Assembly (NCBI GenBank): GCA_933228675.1
Contig: OW121742.1
Coordinates: 37,084,779 to 37,148,778, forward strand
Length of the DNA stretch: 64,000 bases
Direction: 5' to 3'
DNA from: Stomorhina lunata
Taxonomy: Eukaryota > Arthropoda > Insecta > Diptera > Rhiniidae
Shown here: positions 24,303-35,790 of the stretch, in pieces
Layout of the letters: each line of letters opens with the position of its first letter
Position numbering within the stretch: the first letter of the stretch is position 1
The notes under the pieces: generated by a model
Told to the model about the DNA's origin: nothing
The model's input: only the letters and a program-made list of their open reading frames with translations
Database searches by the model: none
Position numbers and translations under genes: made by a program

Positions 24303-25704
24303 ATAGTTGGGGAATTTATATTTTTTCTGGGGGAATAAATTGATTTAAACTTTCTGAAGGTTGTAAACAATTAGTTATTATTATTGCCCAACTGTGTTAA
24401 TTTTTTTTAAAATTTGTAAAATTTGGTCAAATTTACATTTTAAAAAATTTATTTATAAAAATTTTAATATTGGGTATTACTTAATTTTATTTTTAAAACG
24501 CATGCGTGTAGTCACATTTTTTAAGGCTATTTCTAAAAAATCTAAAATCATATTTTCGCACGTTATTCGATGAAGGTCATTTCTATGTATTTCTTACATA
24601 CGAGTATTTAGCGTTTGAGACATTTTATAGGTTTGTAAACAATTTATAATGGATTCATTTAGCCAATTTATGGGTCTGGCGTTGTCTAAACTCAAAACAT
24701 AAGAAATCACTTAAAGCAAAAAACGACTCTCACACTTGATCAAATAAAATATTTATCACTCCCTTTTTATGCCAAGAAAAAAGCCCCGTTGGCTTGTGGT
24801 TACAAATTTTAAACAAAATTTTGTGATTTTTTTTTGCCGAATTTGTTTAAATAAAAGGTTTGTTGGCTTGAAAATTTATTAGTCAGATCATGTTTACAAA
24901 TAAGTTTGACTTAAGGAAAAAAATCTAAGAAATATTTTGGTTTCCATATGAAATTTAAAATCTGCATGCGACCAAATACACCATTTCCAGTTGTTGTTCA
25001 GGTATTTTTGTAATCTCGTACATCTGAATTTTCTTAATATAAACATATAAATAAGTATTTAAAATTTCAAATGTTCCTTAAATTTTGAATTTGGTATAGT
25101 AAATCCAACAATCCTATAATATACATGGAAATGGTGTATCGAAATACCTCAATATATTCAGATTTATGCTGCATGTTCTCTTCTCAATCCAGCGTGCGTG
25201 CAGAATTCATAAGAAGTTTCGTTTCAAAAGTTTATGTTATTCACAAACTCATGTTAAATACGAATTAAAAATTATTTATAGTCATTTCAAATATTACGAA
25301 ATTTTTGTTCGATTTGTTATTGTTTCAAAATTATTTTATTACAATAACAAAACTCTTAAAAGCACAGGTATTTGGTTGCAGATGTTGGGTTATTAGGAAT
25401 TCCCACCTCACCTTTTTATGGACTATAATTTATATTTTGAAACAACTATGACTAGACAATGTCTAGACGTCTGCTATTAGAATTTGATCATAATTCAGAA
25501 GAATTTTGGAAATGTCAAAATTCTTCAGAAATTATACTTCAGGAATTTTACAACGATTTACGTCAATATAAAAGTATCAAATTGTCATCATTATTCACTT
25601 AAGTACTCACATTTTTCTATTTGAAACCAAAAAAGTTTTAAAAATAAAAAAGTACTTTTTTGTGTAACAAATGCATGAAAAGAGTATTTTAGTATTTTAA
25701 ATTT
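24303..25704. other. Unique 1.4-kb core between inverted 12-bp arrays
   Basis: AT-rich DNA forming the loop between two oppositely oriented 12-bp arrays. A 76-codon frame (25166-25396) has no recognisable features and is not called a gene. No terminal repeats other than the arrays themselves are visible. Confidence 0.5.
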
Positions 25705-27415
25705 AGACTAAGACATACACTAAGACATAGACTAAGACATAGACTAAGACATAGACTAAGACATAGACTAAGACATAGACTAAGACATAGACTAAGACAT
25801 AGACTAAGACATAGACTAAGACATAGACTAAGACATAGACTAAGACATAGACTAAGACATAGACTAAGACATAGACTAAGACATAGACTAAGACATAGAC
25901 TAAGACATAGACTAAGACATAGACTAAGACATAGACTAAGACATAGACTAAGACATAGACTAAGACATAGACTAAGACATAGACTAAGACATAGACTAAG
26001 ACATAGACTAAGACATAGACTAAGACATAGACTAAGACATAGACTAAGACATAGACTAAGACATAGACTAAGACATAGACTAAGACATAGACTAAGACAT
26101 AGACTAAGACATAGACTAAGACATAGACTAAGACATAGACTAAGACATAGACTAAGACATAGACTAAGACATAGACTAAGACATAGACTAAGACATAGAC
26201 TAAGACATAGACTAAGACATAGACTAAGACATAGACTAAGACATAGACTAAGACATAGACTAAGACATAGACTAAGACATAGACTAAGACATAGACTAAG
26301 ACATAGACTAAGACATAGACTAAGACATAGACTAAGACATAGACTAAGACATAGACTAAGACATAGACTAAGACATAGACTAAGACATAGACTAAGACAT
26401 AGACTAATACATAGACTAAGACATAGACTAAGACATAGACTAAGACATAGACTAAGACATAGACTAAGACATAGACTAAGACATAGACTAAGACATAGAC
26501 TAAGACATAGACTAAGACATAGACTAAGACATAGACTAAGACATAGACTAAGACATAGACTAAGACATAGACTAAGACATAGACTAAGACATAGACTAAG
26601 ACATAGACTAAGACATAGACTAAGACATAGACTAAGACATAAACTAAGACATAGACTAAGACATAGACTAAGACATAGACTAAGACATTGGCTTAGACAT
26701 AGACTAAGACATAGACTAAAACATAGACTAAGACATAGACTAAGACATAGACTAAGACATAGACTAAGACATAAACTAAGACATAGACTAAGACATAGAC
26801 TAAGACATAGACTAAGACATAGACTAAGACATAGACTAAGACATAGACTAAGACATAGACTAAGACATAGACTAAGACATAGACTAAGACATAGACTAAG
26901 ACATAGACTAAGACATAGACTAAGACATAGACTAAGACATAGACTAAGACATAGACTAAGACATAGACTAAGACATAGACTAAGACATAGACTAAGACAT
27001 AGACTAAGACATAGACTAAGACATAGACTAAGACATAGACTAAGACATAGACTAAGACATAGACTAAGACATAGACTAAGACATAGACTAAGACATATAC
27101 ATAGACTAAGACATAGACTAAGACATAGACTAAGATATAGACTAAGACATAGACTAAGACATTGGCTAAGACATAGACTAAGACATAGACTAAAACATAG
27201 ACTAAGACATAGACTAAGACATAGACTAAGACATAGACTAAGACATAGACTAAGACGTAGACTAAGACATAGACTAAGACATAGACTAAGACATAGACTA
27301 AGACATAGACTAAGACATAGACTAAGGCATAGACTAAGACATAGACTAAAACATAGACTAAGACATAGCCTAATACATAGACTAAGAGATAGATTTAGTC
27401 ATCGACATAGTCTAC
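25705..27415 (-). repeat. 12-bp satellite array (AGACTAAGACAT)n, reverse
   Basis: About 142 copies of the reverse complement of the unit at 23121-24302. Homogeneous to ~26640, then with scattered variants: ATTGGCTTAGAC at ~26688 and ATTGGCTAAGAC at ~27161, which look like copies of one variant, plus a hexamer slip at ~27097. The end decays into TAGATTTAGTCATCGACATAGTC. Confidence 0.98.
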
Positions 27416-29335
27416 GTTAGATAATTTAGATAAATAAATAATTACATTAATATATCAAAAGTACATTTTAAAATCAAAAGTACCTCAGAAGCGATAAAAA
27501 GTTTAATATAGAAAAGACAGGGTCAGATTCGCCACTTTTTGTAAACAGCTCTGAATCTAAGTACTTTTTGAACGGATATCAAAAGTTTGTCTCTGATGTT
27601 AAATGCCTTTTGTGTTTAGTAGAGCTTGGTTGGAATTAAAATCCTCTTAAGTATCCATTTTTTTATGCGGAATTCAATTGTTTGACGTTTGAGGCTATAC
27701 TTTCCTAGAGGCCGAGGCAGACTTTGGCTGCTCTCTGAGTAGTTTTTTAATTGAATGTACTTTTTTGTTTAAAAAATCCATTAGTGTTTTAAAAAGTACC
27801 ATGTGTAAAAATAAGATTTTTCATTTCTTTAGAGCATTTCAATTTAACTTTATACAAGTTAAGTAAACGGAAATACCACCTGTAGTTACATTATTTATGA
27901 CTATTATAAAAATTTCTAAAAAAATATTAATAATTACATTATTTACATGCCAATTATTTTACAACCACGTTCTTACATCAAGGCCTCGATAAACGAAGCA
28001 AAGGAATTAAAAAAAATTACTCTTTAGCAGAATAGATCTAAAGGCTATATTAGGTTTCCGCTGATGTTGGTAATTAATATAAATAAAGATCTTCCACCTG
28101 TAAGTATAGAGGTGTACTCTAAATCACTTCTAGAGACGATTGAACAATATTCCTTCATCTGGCTTTAAATTAAAGTACAAGACATAGTTTTAAAGCTAAA
28201 ACTACAATAGATCAAAAATTGAACCGTAATTTATCTGTTGCAGTATCTAAAGATTTTGCAAATTGTCATATCATTGGCCGTCAATCGAGTGTGCAATGTA
28301 ACTATTAAATACTCACACCTCTATCATAAAGATTTACACCTAGAAATAATTCACCTATTTCATGCAGGCGCTGCCTTTAATCAGAGTGTCTTGACTAAAT
28401 CAACCTTTGTACTTACTATCTTTCATTCGCCTAGAAGATCATCATTGACTTACTGTAAAGATACGAGAAAAAATATATGAAAAATTATATACAATTAATT
28501 TGTTGTATCTACAATTTAATTAAATGAATCAAAACAATATACGAGTATGTACGACATACGATAAAAACAGTTGGATGATATGGGAACTGTGCCGTAAACT
28601 GAGCAAAATATTCAATTAAAACAATTTAGCAAATAAATAATAATAATAAAAAAAAAATTAAATTCAATGTTGGTGGTTTTTAATAAAAAGAAAACGTAGT
28701 TCAGAAACAACCTGCCAAATATGGTAATATTTAATTAAGAAATTTGAAGAAGCGCGAAGGCGATTTGTTATAGAAAAAAGAAGAATTTGAGGGGTGATAG
28801 TTTTGTAAATTTTGAAACGAAATTGAATTTCGAGTATTTCGACCCCTACTTATGCATTGAATTGTATTGAAACTAGGAAAACAGGCTGTAGGTTGTTGAG
28901 GGAGTAGAGTTCGACAGTGCGATCTGGAGTTTACTGGCCAATCGACCAAAAATGGATAGGCGTATGTTGCGCAAGAATATACGGGCGTCGGCTATAAGAT
29001 CCCTGATATATTTACATAAGAGTTATATGCAGGAGTAGGCAACCCATACCACCAGTAGCCGATGAATTTTATGTAATTTTCGTAAATACCGCGATCATTA
29101 ATAGAACTCGTGAAAATGTGTATTATAATTATTTAGATGGAATTTGGATGTTAACCGAGTCGGTTGGTGCCAAAGAAAAGACCAAAAGAAAATAGGCAAG
29201 AAACAAATCAAAATCCAATTTATAGCAACAAAATACATGGTTCGAGAGAACAAAGAAATATAATCTCGAACATTGTTGCCACGACACTATTATTTTGGTA
29301 AACATTAATTATATTTTTGTAAATATTGGGAATAT
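27416..29335. other. Unique 1.9-kb island with weak coding-like traces
   Basis: Contains the single terminal fragment of the 21.1-kb MITE family at 27980-27998. The stretch 28731-29200 is less AT-rich and holds several short open stretches on both strands, including a + frame ending VADEFYVIFVNTAIIN and further residues up to a stop near 29192. None joins into a recognisable protein. It may be a decayed transposon or exon remnants. I call no gene. Confidence 0.4.
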
Positions 29336-30030
29336 TTTTCAAAACAAAAATAAATTTTTAATATTAAACAATTTTAGATTTTTATATTTTTTTAGATATT
29401 TTTGATCCAAACATTTTTCTATAGTAAAATTTTTAATAAAAATATTTGTCTTTGCAAAATTGTTCGATAAAAAATAGATTTTATAGAAAATTTTTGATAA
29501 AAACATTTTTATATTAAAAAAATTTTCAAATCTTCTATAGAAAAGTTTTGGATAAAAAAACTTTCGGTTTTGATAAAAAAATTTTGTAAGAAAATTTTCG
29601 ATAGAAAAATTTTTGAAAATTTTTCTTTGAAAAATTGTTCGATAAAAATTAGATTTTATAGAAAATTTTTCCATAAAAATATTTTTCTTTAAAAATTTTT
29701 GATAAAAATAATTTTATATCAAAAAATTTTCAAATTTTTCAAAAAAAAAAAAAATTCTATAGAGAAATTTTGGATAACAAGATTTTCGGTTTTGATAAAC
29801 AAAATATTGTAAAAAAATTTTCTAAGAAAAATTTTTGATAAAAAAATTTTCTATAGAAAAAAAAAATTTTGATAAAAAAAAACTTTCTATTTTCTAATTT
29901 TTGATAAAAAAATTTTCTATAGAAAAAATTTTGATAAAAGAACAGACAAATTTTTGATAAAAAAATATCGAAACATTTTGTATGAAAAAAGTTTTTTCCA
30001 TAGAAAAATTTTGGATAAACAAAATTTTGA
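29336..30030. repeat. Degenerate family C/D-like satellite
   Basis: Irregular repeats of TTTTCGATAAAAAAATTTTC and TTTCTATAGAAAAATTTTTG types, too diverged to give a clean period. Minus-strand frames here (29339-29674, 29894-30091) read Phe/Lys/Ile/Asn-rich noise typical of this repeat and are not genes. Confidence 0.8.
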
Positions 30031-30598
30031 TTTTGATCAATTTTCGAAAAATTTCCTGTATATAGTCATTTTTCGAAAAAATTTTAGTCAATGTTAGAAA
30101 AATTTCGTATAAATAGTCAATTTTCCAAAAAAAAAAATTCTAGTAAAAAGTAAATTTTCGAAAAATTTCCTATAAATAGTCAATTTTCGAAAAATTTCCT
30201 ATAAATAGTCAATTTTCGAAAAATTTCCTATAAATAGTCAATTTTCGAAAAATTTCCTATAAATAGCCAATTTGCGAAAAATTTACTATAAATAGTCAAT
30301 TTTCGAAAAATTTCCCATAAATAGTCAATTTTCGAAAAATTTCCTATAAATTGTCAATTTTCGAAAAATTTCCTTTAAATAGCCAATTTTTGAAAAATTT
30401 CCTATAAATAGTCGATTTTCGAAAAATTTCCCATAAATAGTCAATTTTCTAAAAATTTCCTATAAATAGTCAATTTTCGAAAAATTTCCTATAAATAGTC
30501 AATTTTCGAAAAATTTCCTATAAATAGTCAATTTTCCAAAAATTTCCTATAAATAGTCAATTTTCAAAAAATTTCCCATAAATAGTAAATTTTCGAAA
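30031..30598 (+). repeat. Family B 29-bp satellite array, forward
   Basis: About 19 units of GTCAATTTTCGAAAAATTTC plus CTATAAATA. It lies immediately left of an inverted fragment of the 36.6-41.4-kb element and faces the reverse family B array at 31146. Confidence 0.93.
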
Positions 30599-31140
30599 TA
30601 CGTATTTGATATTTTGTACTTGGCAAACTTAATATCGCAATCGATAGGTATTAAAAAACTATTAAACATGTGCTTGGTACGTTTGCGATTAATTGGGTAC
30701 AACAGGGCAAAAAAAAGCGAAAGATTTAAGAGTAGGTTTTTTGCTTTTTGGCTGTAAATATCTTTTAGGCGAATGAAGCCAGAAATATAATTTATTGACT
30801 GGTCGATTAACTTTGAAGAAAAATCAAATACATGTTTGGTACTTTTTTAGTTTTGGGGGTAAATATCTGTAAAAATATATCTTCTAAGCCATAAGTGATT
30901 AATCGGCACTTAAAATTAAGGGACAAATATTCGGTACTTTTTGTAAATTTTGGGGTTAAAACAGGGCAAAAAAGTGAAAATTTAGTAATGTCATACCTCC
31001 GAAACTCGATGCGATAGGCTGGAAAATAAGAGGAAACGCATATGGTACTTTTTTGAAAATGGTACTTATAAGGGTAAAAAACGGTAAAATCTATATTTTG
31101 GTACTCTTTAGTACTATAATATATTAATATATTAATATAA
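30599..31140 (-). mobile_element. Single inverted monomer of the 36.6-41.4-kb interspersed element
   Basis: Read on the minus strand this segment matches the internal monomers of the large element: CCTACTCTTAAAT, GTACCCAATTAATCGCAAA, CGTACCAAGCACATG and, near the other end, GTACCAAAATATAGATTTTA. About one monomer length (0.54 kb) is present, without the ACTAG-type left end or the TCAG-repeat right end. It is wedged exactly between a forward and a reverse family B array. Confidence 0.8.
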
Positions 31141-31145
31141 TTTTA

Positions 31146-32355
31146 GTCTTTATAGGAAATTTTTCGAAAATTGACTATTTATAGGAAATTTTTTGAAAAT
31201 TGACTATTTATAGGAAATTTTTCGAAAATTGACTATTTATAAGGAATTTTTCGAAAATTGACTATTTATAGGAAATTTTTCGAAAATTGACTATTTATAG
31301 GAAATTTTTCGAAAATTTACTATTATAGGAAATTTTTCGAAAATTGACTATTTATAGGAAATTTTTCGAAAATTGACTATTTATAGGAAATTTTTCGAAA
31401 ATTGACTATTTATAGAAAATTTTTCGAAAATTGTCTATTTATAGGAAATTTTTCGAAAATTGACTATTTATAGGAAATTTTTCGAAAATTGACTATTTAT
31501 AGGAAATTTTTCGAAAATTGACTATTTATAGGAAATTTTTCGAAAATTGACTATTTATAGGAAATTTTTCGAAAATTGACTATTTATAGGAAATTTTTCG
31601 AAAATTGACTATTTATAGAAAATTTTTCGAAAATTGACTATTTCTAGGAAATTTTTCGAAAATTGACTATTTATAGGAAATTTTTTCGAAAATTGACTAT
31701 TTATAGGAAATTTTTCGAAAATTTACTATTTATAGGAAATTTTTTAAAAATTTACTATTTATAGGAAATTTTTCGAAAATTGTCTATTTATAGGAAATTT
31801 TTCGAAAATTGACTATTTATAGGAAATTTTTCGAAAATTGACTATTTATAGGAAATTTTTCGAAAATTGACTATTTATAGGAAATTTTTCGAAAATTGAC
31901 TATTTATAGGAAATTTTTCGAAAATTGACTATTTATAGGAAATTTTTCGAAAATTGACTATTTATATGAAATTTTTCGAAAATTGACTATTTATAGGAAA
32001 TTTTTCGAAAATTGACTATTTATAGGAAATTTTTCGAAAATTGACTATTTATAGGAAATTTTTCGAAAATTGACTATTTATAGGAAATTTTTCGAAAATT
32101 GACTATTTATAGGAAATTTTTCGAAAATTGACTATTTATAGGAAATTTTTCGAAAATTGACTATTTATAGGAAATTTTTTGAAAATTGACTATTTATAGG
32201 AAATTTTTTGAAAATTGACTATTTATAGGAAATTTTTCGAAAATTGTCTATTTATAGGAAATTTTTTGAAAATTTACTATTTATAGTATTTTTTTTGAAA
32301 ATTGACTATTTGTAGGAAATTTCTCAAAAATTGACTATTTATAGGAAATTTTTCG
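31146..32355 (-). repeat. Family B 29-bp satellite array, reverse, upstream of IR gene 1
   Basis: About 42 near-identical units (GGAAATTTTTCGAAAATTGAC plus TATTTATA), ending 260 bases before the start codon of gene 1. It is the inverted counterpart of the forward family B array downstream of the same gene (34482-35790), so gene 1 lies in the loop of a ~1.2-kb-arm inverted repeat. Confidence 0.95.
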
Positions 32356-32597
32356 AGACATAATTAACGTCATAATCGATATGTAGTAAAGATTTATTAT
32401 AAGGATGTGTACAATTTGTCGTAGTCGATTATAAGTATTCACATGATTTAGGGCAGATTTGATTATTGTTTGTCTATAATTTATCTCTACAATCTTATTT
32501 AACGCTATCGATATATAATTATCTTTAATAAACCCAAAGATACAATGTAAAGGTAATGTTATGCTGGCAAACATTAAAAATGTTTCAAAAATTAAAT

Positions 32598-32613
32598 CAG
32601 TTTTACTCTAAAC
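32598..32613 (+). promoter_or_regulatory. Putative initiator (TCAGTT) of IR gene 1
   Basis: TCAGTT at 32598-32603 fits the dipteran initiator consensus TCAGTY. Its A lies 14 nt before the ATG, and the same spacing is seen at the other three IR genes. No TATA box is apparent 25-30 bases further upstream. The alternative reading is a 3' splice site (AG/TT), which the weak pyrimidine tract makes less likely. Confidence 0.5.
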
Positions 32614-34359
32614 ATGAGGACGAAAGGAATTCATATACTTCTAATATTTTTACTAATACAAACTATCAAAAGCGATTCAAATATTACAGAAATTATCAAG
32701 GAATTGAATCGATATCATAAAAAACAAATAAATGTCATAATAAATTTTGAGCCTAAATTTCGAAAAAGCCTGGAATTTGAAGAAGTTGTAATGATGAGGG
32801 CTATACCAAAACTTATTATGACCAAGAAACCGGATAACTTTACTGCTATATATAAAAAATTTACCAAAGAAACTCTAACCATAGCCTGGGTTTCAAATCA
32901 AAGTTATACCGAGACCCTAGACTTTATGGATCAATTTCTTTGGAAACTACATTACAAAGATATTCTGTTGATATATGAAGAGCCAGGGGTAGACAGCAAA
33001 TATATGGATTACAAAAAAGTGATGTACAAGATATTCGAAAGATGCTGGTACCGAAGTTTCATTTCTCTAATAATCTGGCATGATGGAAGCTTGTATACCT
33101 ATTATCCCTATCCCACTATTAAAGTGGCCCAAATTTTTAGCTTAAGTGAATATGAAGACAAGTCCAAGGCAAGAAATTTTAATCGAATGGCCCTGCATGT
33201 GCCCTTTTTAGAATACCCACCTTTATGTTTCTCCTATACAAATCGCCAAGGAGAAGTCCTAAGAGTTGGCTTCGTTTATAAATGGCTTGAGACTTTCTAT
33301 TTTTACTATAATGCCACATTTGAATATCATCGTTTTGATATGTGGACCGGCAATATTCAATATCCAGCAGTGGCAAAATCGACTGAACATACAGGATTTG
33401 GAGTATTGCCCACATTATTAGTGAATGCCAGTGTTTTGAATTTGACCAATACCGATTGTTTGTTTTTATCCAAAGTTGTCCTGATAGTTCCAGCCCAACA
33501 GGAAATATATACCGGGCTTTATGTGTTACTTCCCTTTGATGGCTTTGTCTGGTTTATGGTTATCGCCACCGGCTTCTTGTATTTTATGTTACTAAATCTA
33601 TTTACTTATCTGGTCTATGGCGGCGTAGACTGGGCTCAAGCCTTTCAGGATTCTTTTAATATCATTATATTCCTAGGGGTTTCTTCGAAGCTAACAAGTA
33701 AAAATTTTGCCCTAAATTTTGGTCTTTCTATATTATTGCTTTTTACCGGAATTTTTCTTACCAACTATTATACCTCAAGTCTGTGGAGTTTATATACCAG
33801 TAAAGTCTATGAACCGGAATTGCGTAAAATAGAAGATATAGAACGCACTAATTTGAAAATCTTGGAATATACCGCTAATATGGAGGAATGGTATAGACGC
33901 AATTTAACCAAAATCTTTTACAAACGTCTGACGCAGGGCGATAATACGAAACTTGTGACATATCGTGAGAATCTGAATATGTCCTATATGTATACTGCAA
34001 TGGACCTATTTGCTGATATGTTGGTATCTCGTCAAACATATCTTAAGAGCCCTAAAGCCAAGGTTTTGGATGAGCCTTTGTATTATCGTCCCACATGGAT
34101 CAGTGTGGCCGAACGTACTCCCGTGATTGATTATTTAAATCGTTATTTTCTATATCTGAAAGAAAGTGGAATTTTTGAAAAGATTTTGAGTGATACCAAA
34201 AGGCATGTGGTGTTGAGTGGTCGTTTAAAGCCTTTCTTGGAGCCAGAAGAGAATAAGTCTTTGACCCTGGAGTATTTTCATTATATTTTTATTATGTGGA
34301 TTTTTGGCTTGAGTTTGGGTTTGGTGGTATTTTTATGTGAATTTTTTAAAAATAAATAA
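32614..34359 (+). CDS. Divergent ionotropic receptor (IR gene 1), intact
   Basis: Predicted chemosensory ligand-gated cation channel subunit of the insect IR family, which descends from ionotropic glutamate receptors. The 581 aa start with a signal peptide (1-20, ILLIFLLIQTIKS). A divergent amino-terminal region follows, then the S1 half of the ligand-binding domain with CFSYTNRQGEVLRVGF (205-220). Next come membrane helix M1 (~302-334), pore region (~343-358), M3 (~366-395), S2 (~398-545) and M4 (~553-576). NYYTSSLWSLYTS (384-396) stands where glutamate receptors have SYTANLAAFLT. The canonical glutamate-binding residues are not evident, as usual in divergent IRs. It looks closest to the Ir52/Ir56/Ir94-type (IR20a) group, but that is from memory of the family and not an alignment. 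Single exon; AATAAA overlaps the stop codon. It is the most diverged of the four copies. Confidence 0.92.
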   Translation: MRTKGIHILLIFLLIQTIKSDSNITEIIKELNRYHKKQINVIINFEPKFRKSLEFEEVVMMRAIPKLIMTKKPDNFTAIYKKFTKETLTIAWVSNQSYTETLDFMDQFLWKLHYKDILLIYEEPGVDSKYMDYKKVMYKIFERCWYRSFISLIIWHDGSLYTYYPYPTIKVAQIFSLSEYEDKSKARNFNRMALHVPFLEYPPLCFSYTNRQGEVLRVGFVYKWLETFYFYYNATFEYHRFDMWTGNIQYPAVAKSTEHTGFGVLPTLLVNASVLNLTNTDCLFLSKVVLIVPAQQEIYTGLYVLLPFDGFVWFMVIATGFLYFMLLNLFTYLVYGGVDWAQAFQDSFNIIIFLGVSSKLTSKNFALNFGLSILLLFTGIFLTNYYTSSLWSLYTSKVYEPELRKIEDIERTNLKILEYTANMEEWYRRNLTKIFYKRLTQGDNTKLVTYRENLNMSYMYTAMDLFADMLVSRQTYLKSPKAKVLDEPLYYRPTWISVAERTPVIDYLNRYFLYLKESGIFEKILSDTKRHVVLSGRLKPFLEPEENKSLTLEYFHYIFIMWIFGLSLGLVVFLCEFFKNK

Positions 34360-34403
34360 ATTGGATGTGAAATTTGGAATTGCGTTTTATTTGGGGAAAA
34401 ATA

Positions 34404-34425
34404 GAGGAATTCCTCGATATCGAGG
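34404..34425. other. Two overlapping perfect palindromes just downstream of IR gene 1
   Basis: GAGGAATTCCTC (34404-34415) and CCTCGATATCGAGG (34412-34425) overlap by four bases, 45 bases after the stop codon. They could fold in the transcript or bind a dimeric protein. No known site is recognised. Confidence 0.5.
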
Positions 34426-34481
34426 GATAATGGTATATATGTAAGTATCCGATCGAATTTAAACTTTTAAATATCCTACCC

Positions 34482-35790
34482 TATAAATGGTAAATTTTCA
34501 TAAAATTTCCTATTCAAAATAAATTTTCGAAGAATTTCCTATTAAAAATTAAATTTTCGGAAAATTTCTTAAAAAACTAAATTTTAAAAAAATTTATTAT
34601 CAAAAGTCAATTTTCGAAAAATTTTCTATGAAAAGTCAATTTTTGAAAAATTTTCTATAAAAAGTCAATTTTCGAAAAATTTCCTATAAGAGGTAAATTT
34701 TGGAAAATTTTCTATAAAAAAGTAAATTTTCGAAAAATTTTCCAAATATGGTCAATTTTCGTAAAATTTCCTATTAAAGGTGAATTTTTGAAAAATTTTC
34801 TATAAAAAATAAATTTTCAAAAAATTTTCTGTAAAAGTAAATTTTTCAAAAATTTTCTATAAATAGTAAATTTTCCAAAAATTTCCTATGAATAATAATA
34901 TTTCGAAAAATTTTGCTATAAATAGTAAATTTTCGAAAAATTTCCTATAAATAGTAAATTTCGAAAAATTTCCTATAAATAGTAATTATCGAAAAATTTC
35001 CTATTAATGGTCAATTTGCGAAAAATTTAATATAAATAGTCAATTTTCGAAAAATTTCCTATAAATAGTCAATTTTCGAAAAATTTCCTATAAATAGTCA
35101 ATTTTCGAAAAATTTCTTATAAACCGTCAATTTTTCGAAAAATTTCTTATAAACAGTCAATTTTCGAAAAATTTCCTATAAATAGTCAATTTTCGAAAAA
35201 TTTCCTAAAAACTGTAAATTTTCGAAAAATTTTCTATAAAAAGTCAATTTTAGAAAAATTTCCTATAAATAGTCACTTTTCGAAAAATTTTCTTTTAAAT
35301 AGTCAATTTTCGAAAAATTTCCTATAAATAGTCAATTTTCGAAAAATTTCCTATAAATAGTCAATTTTCGAAAAATTTCCTATAAATAGTCACTTTTCGA
35401 AAAATTTCCTTTAAATAGTCAATTTTCGAAAAATTTTCTATAAAAAGTAAATTTTCAAAAAATAGTAAATTTTCGAAAAATAGTCAATTTTCGAAAAATT
35501 TCCTATAAATAGTAAATTTTCGAAAAATTTCCTATAAATAGTAAATTTTCGAAAAATTTCCTATAAATAGTCAATTTTCGAAAAATTTCCTATAAATAGT
35601 CAATTTTCGAAAAATTTCCTATAAATAGTAAATTTTCAAAAAAAATTTTTATAAAAAGACAATTTTCTAAAAATTTCCTATAAATCGTCAATTTTCGAAA
35701 AATTTCCTATAAATAGTCAATTTGCGAAAAATTTCCCATAAATAGTCAATACCCGAAAAATTTCCTATAAATAGTCAATTTTACTGAAAT
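34482..35790 (+). repeat. Family B 29-bp satellite array, forward, downstream of IR gene 1
   Basis: About 45 units of GTCAATTTTCGAAAAATTTC plus CTATAAATA. The first 500 bases are much more diverged than the rest. Orientation is opposite to the array at 31146-32355 on the other side of gene 1. Confidence 0.95.

Noticed and set aside
25166..25396. 76-codon + frame in the core between the 12-bp arrays
   Set aside because: No recognisable domain, no repeated or conserved feature, length expected by chance in unique AT-rich DNA.
23121..27415. CRISPR-like or telomeric interpretation of the 12-bp arrays
   Set aside because: No spacers between units, so not CRISPR; the TTAGTC-type unit is not the TTAGG insect telomere repeat, which flies lack, and the arrays are internal and inverted.
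28238..28480. 80-codon + frame
   Set aside because: Arbitrary composition, no flanking signals, no family resemblance.
29339..30091. Minus-strand frames of 111 and 65 codons
   Set aside because: AT-rich degenerate satellite noise (Phe, Lys, Ile, Asn).
33179..33415. Minus-strand frames inside IR genes (also 45718-45909, 46824-47030, 56437-56670)
   Set aside because: Shadows of the real + strand IR coding sequences.
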